Below, piece after piece: positions 4,303 to 6,093 of a stretch of DNA of 6,093 bases. Below the pieces are notes generated by a model that was not told where the DNA came from, made no database searches, and worked only from the letters and a program-made list of their open reading frames with translations. How positions within the stretch are numbered: the first letter of the stretch is position 1; each line of letters begins with the position of its first letter. Both the position numbers and the translations under genes were made by a program. This stretch comes from Bacteroidetes bacterium GWA2_30_7 (GTDB taxonomy: Bacteria > Bacteroidota > Bacteroidia > Bacteroidales > GWF2-33-38): assembly GCA_001768155.1 (NCBI GenBank), contig MENC01000015.1:4948-11040 (forward strand), read 5' to 3'.

Positions 4303-6093
4303 ATGGCAACCTATGGCAAAACTTATTGGGGGCAACAATTTTTAAATGCTCTCGAAAATATTGATTATAGCAACCGATTACCACGTGGAAGGAGCTATGC
4401 CTCAAACGGTTCGGTAAGAAATATTGCTTTTGACAAAAATATTATAATAGCCAAAGTTAAGGGTAGCAGACCAAAACCTTATGATATAAATATTGTTATT
4501 CCGGAATTTACAAAAACTCAAAAAGATGATTTGATAAATGCTATACAAAATAATCATTCGATATTAGCCTCAATGCTTAATCGTAAGCTGCCAAACGAAT
4601 TGCTTGACATCGCATTGAAAAAAAATATTAAAATATTTCCTAAAGAATGGAAAGATTTTAAGATGAATTGTTCTTGTCCAGATTGGGCTGTACCATGCAA
4701 GCATTTAGCAGCAGTTATTTATATTATTGCTAATGAAATTGATTTGAATCCATTTAAAGTTTTAGAACTACATGGTTTAGATGTTATTAGCGAATTATCG
4801 AAAAGTGGAACTATTATAGAAGATAATACAAAAGAAAAAATTGAAAATTGGAACGATTTTTTTTCAACTGAACAAATTGAATATAAGGAAAATATTACAA
4901 ATTTGAGTTTCGATGAATTAGATTTTTCGTTAATCCCAAAAATTGAAGACAAATTCTTAAACCTTCTAACTCCAAATCCACCATTTTATGAAAAAGATTT
5001 AAAAAAAGAATTATTAACTCATTTCAAATATTTTACAAAACAAGTTGATAAGCATTTCTTTAATTTGAATGAAAATAAAATTAAACTTGATTATTGCCTT
5101 GATGCCTCAATTATTTTTTTAAAAAAAGATTCCAAATTTGTTGTTGAACTTTTGTTTGAAAATATATCTAAACAAATTCAATTAATTGAGTTATTCAGAA
5201 TTTTTAACAATCCTGACAGTTTCAAATTAGCAAATTTATCAGAATCTTTAAAAGTTTTATATCACCTATTTTTATTATCTAAAAAATTAATTGAGCAAGG
5301 TGCCATAATCCCAATGCTTACACAATTTAATGAAAATTATCAAATAAATTGGACTCCATTATTACAAGATAGCTCAGTTAAGTTACAAATTAGTATTTTA
5401 AACAAATATTCCAAATTTGTTAAAATTATAAATGAAGGAAAAAGAGGAAAAAATACATATTTCACAACTGATGAAAATTTTTCATTTTTTATAATTTCAA
5501 TTTTTACTACTGCGATTGTTGATGAAATTATTATTCAAAATCGAAGAATATCTTTGTACGATAATATTTTACATCTATTTTTTGGAAAACCAATTGAAAC
5601 AGATATTTCTGCCAAAGAAATTTTTAATTCAATTCAACTTTGGCTTAGTAAACTTCAAATTCACAAACGAAATTATGTTCCAGTGTTAGAAATTGAAGAA
5701 AAATATCCTGATTTTAATATTGCTTTAAATATTAAAGAATTTTCAAAAGACAAAATTACTTCACCAATTAAATATCATTTATTTAAAAAGAAAAACAAAA
5801 AACAAATTATTTCTGTAATTAAGGAGCTTCAACACTTACAGGAACATTTTCCTGAATTTAATAAAATTATAAATAGTGATGAGCAACAACACTTAACATA
5901 TAATTCTGAAAAATTTGCAGAGTTTTTATTTCAAATAAGTCCAGTGCTTCAATTGCTTGGGGTTGAATTATTATTGCCTAATTCATTAAAATATATTGTT
6001 AAACCAATGGCTTCGCTTAAAGCAAGTTCTTCGGGCAAAAAAGATATTAAAACTTATTTAGACCTAATGTCTATTTTGCATTTCGATTGGCAG
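4303..6093 (+). CDS. SWIM zinc-finger SNF2-family helicase-like ATPase, N-terminal part
   Basis: An open frame of 597 codons without a stop, running off the right edge. The start ATG at 4303 gives MATYGKTYWGQQFLNALE, the usual beginning of this family; no other in-frame ATG was seen in the 60 nt upstream. Residues 24-67 carry NRLPRGRSYASNGSVRNI and VKGSRPKPYDINIVIP, a small domain seen in SWIM proteins. The SWIM zinc finger is at 123-134, CSCPDWAVPCKH, with ligands C123, C125, C132 and H134 (CxCx6CxH). Residues 145-560 are AT-rich and poorly conserved, but EQGAIIPMLTQF...INWTPLL (about 332-352) is like the linker of bacterial SNF2 proteins. The last 30 residues (KASSSGKKDIKTYLDLMSILHFDWQ) match the start of the bacterial SNF2-associated domain (DUF3670 type), after which the DEAD/DEAH-like ATPase lobes should follow. 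The inferred role is ATP-driven movement on DNA or remodelling of DNA-bound protein in the cytoplasm. ATPase motifs are not visible, so catalysis is inferred from family architecture. Confidence 0.85.
   Translation, partial: MATYGKTYWGQQFLNALENIDYSNRLPRGRSYASNGSVRNIAFDKNIIIAKVKGSRPKPYDINIVIPEFTKTQKDDLINAIQNNHSILASMLNRKLPNELLDIALKKNIKIFPKEWKDFKMNCSCPDWAVPCKHLAAVIYIIANEIDLNPFKVLELHGLDVISELSKSGTIIEDNTKEKIENWNDFFSTEQIEYKENITNLSFDELDFSLIPKIEDKFLNLLTPNPPFYEKDLKKELLTHFKYFTKQVDKHFFNLNENKIKLDYCLDASIIFLKKDSKFVVELLFENISKQIQLIELFRIFNNPDSFKLANLSESLKVLYHLFLLSKKLIEQGAIIPMLTQFNENYQINWTPLLQDSSVKLQISILNKYSKFVKIINEGKRGKNTYFTTDENFSFFIISIFTTAIVDEIIIQNRRISLYDNILHLFFGKPIETDISAKEIFNSIQLWLSKLQIHKRNYVPVLEIEEKYPDFNIALNIKEFSKDKITSPIKYHLFKKKNKKQIISVIKELQHLQEHFPEFNKIINSDEQQHLTYNSEKFAEFLFQISPVLQLLGVELLLPNSLKYIVKPMASLKASSSGKKDIKTYLDLMSILHFDWQ

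Noticed and set aside
4719..4952. Minus-strand frame of 77 aa inside the helicase gene
   Set aside because: It lies opposite the uninterrupted 597-codon SWIM-SNF2 frame and has no domain or promoter of its own.

Overview
The window looks like chromosomal DNA of a low-GC member of the Bacteroidota. Four signs support this: a secreted protein ending in a Por/type IX secretion (T9SS) sorting domain; matches to the Bacteroidota -7 promoter element TAnnTTTG upstream of two genes; A-rich leaders in place of Shine-Dalgarno sites; and protein families typical of the phylum (secreted GH3 enzyme, SWIM-type SNF2 helicase, PyrK/PyrD class 1B). The genus cannot be told from this sequence.

Layout. Positions 1-429 (minus) hold the first 143 codons of a secreted family 3 glycoside hydrolase that runs off the left edge. 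A 247-bp divergent promoter region separates it from a two-gene pyrimidine operon on the plus strand: pyrK (677-1441) and pyrD (1435-2346), overlapping by 7 bp. Together these encode the electron-transfer and catalytic subunits of NAD-linked dihydroorotate dehydrogenase, which makes orotate for UMP synthesis. Convergent to pyrD on the minus strand is a toxin-antitoxin remnant: an intact 67-aa DUF2281/VapB-like antitoxin (2449-2652), followed through a TAATG junction by a PIN-domain toxin reduced to about 74 bp (2376-2449). Only the start and probably the end of the toxin survive. Positions 2810-4081 (plus) encode a secreted protein with seven 42-43 residue beta-propeller repeats and a T9SS sorting domain. 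After a 221-bp spacer with two overlapping inverted repeats, a long plus-strand gene starts at 4303 and runs off the right edge. It has 597 complete codons, a SWIM zinc finger and the start of a SNF2-associated domain, so it is the N-terminal half of a SNF2-family helicase-like ATPase.

How the genes relate. Only pyrK and pyrD clearly work together. The other genes look like independent units. I see no convincing new multi-gene system here. The best second look is the orphaned antitoxin with its collapsed toxin gene, followed by the highly regular propeller array and the paired hairpins upstream of the helicase. No rRNA, tRNA, CRISPR array, insertion sequence or origin was seen.
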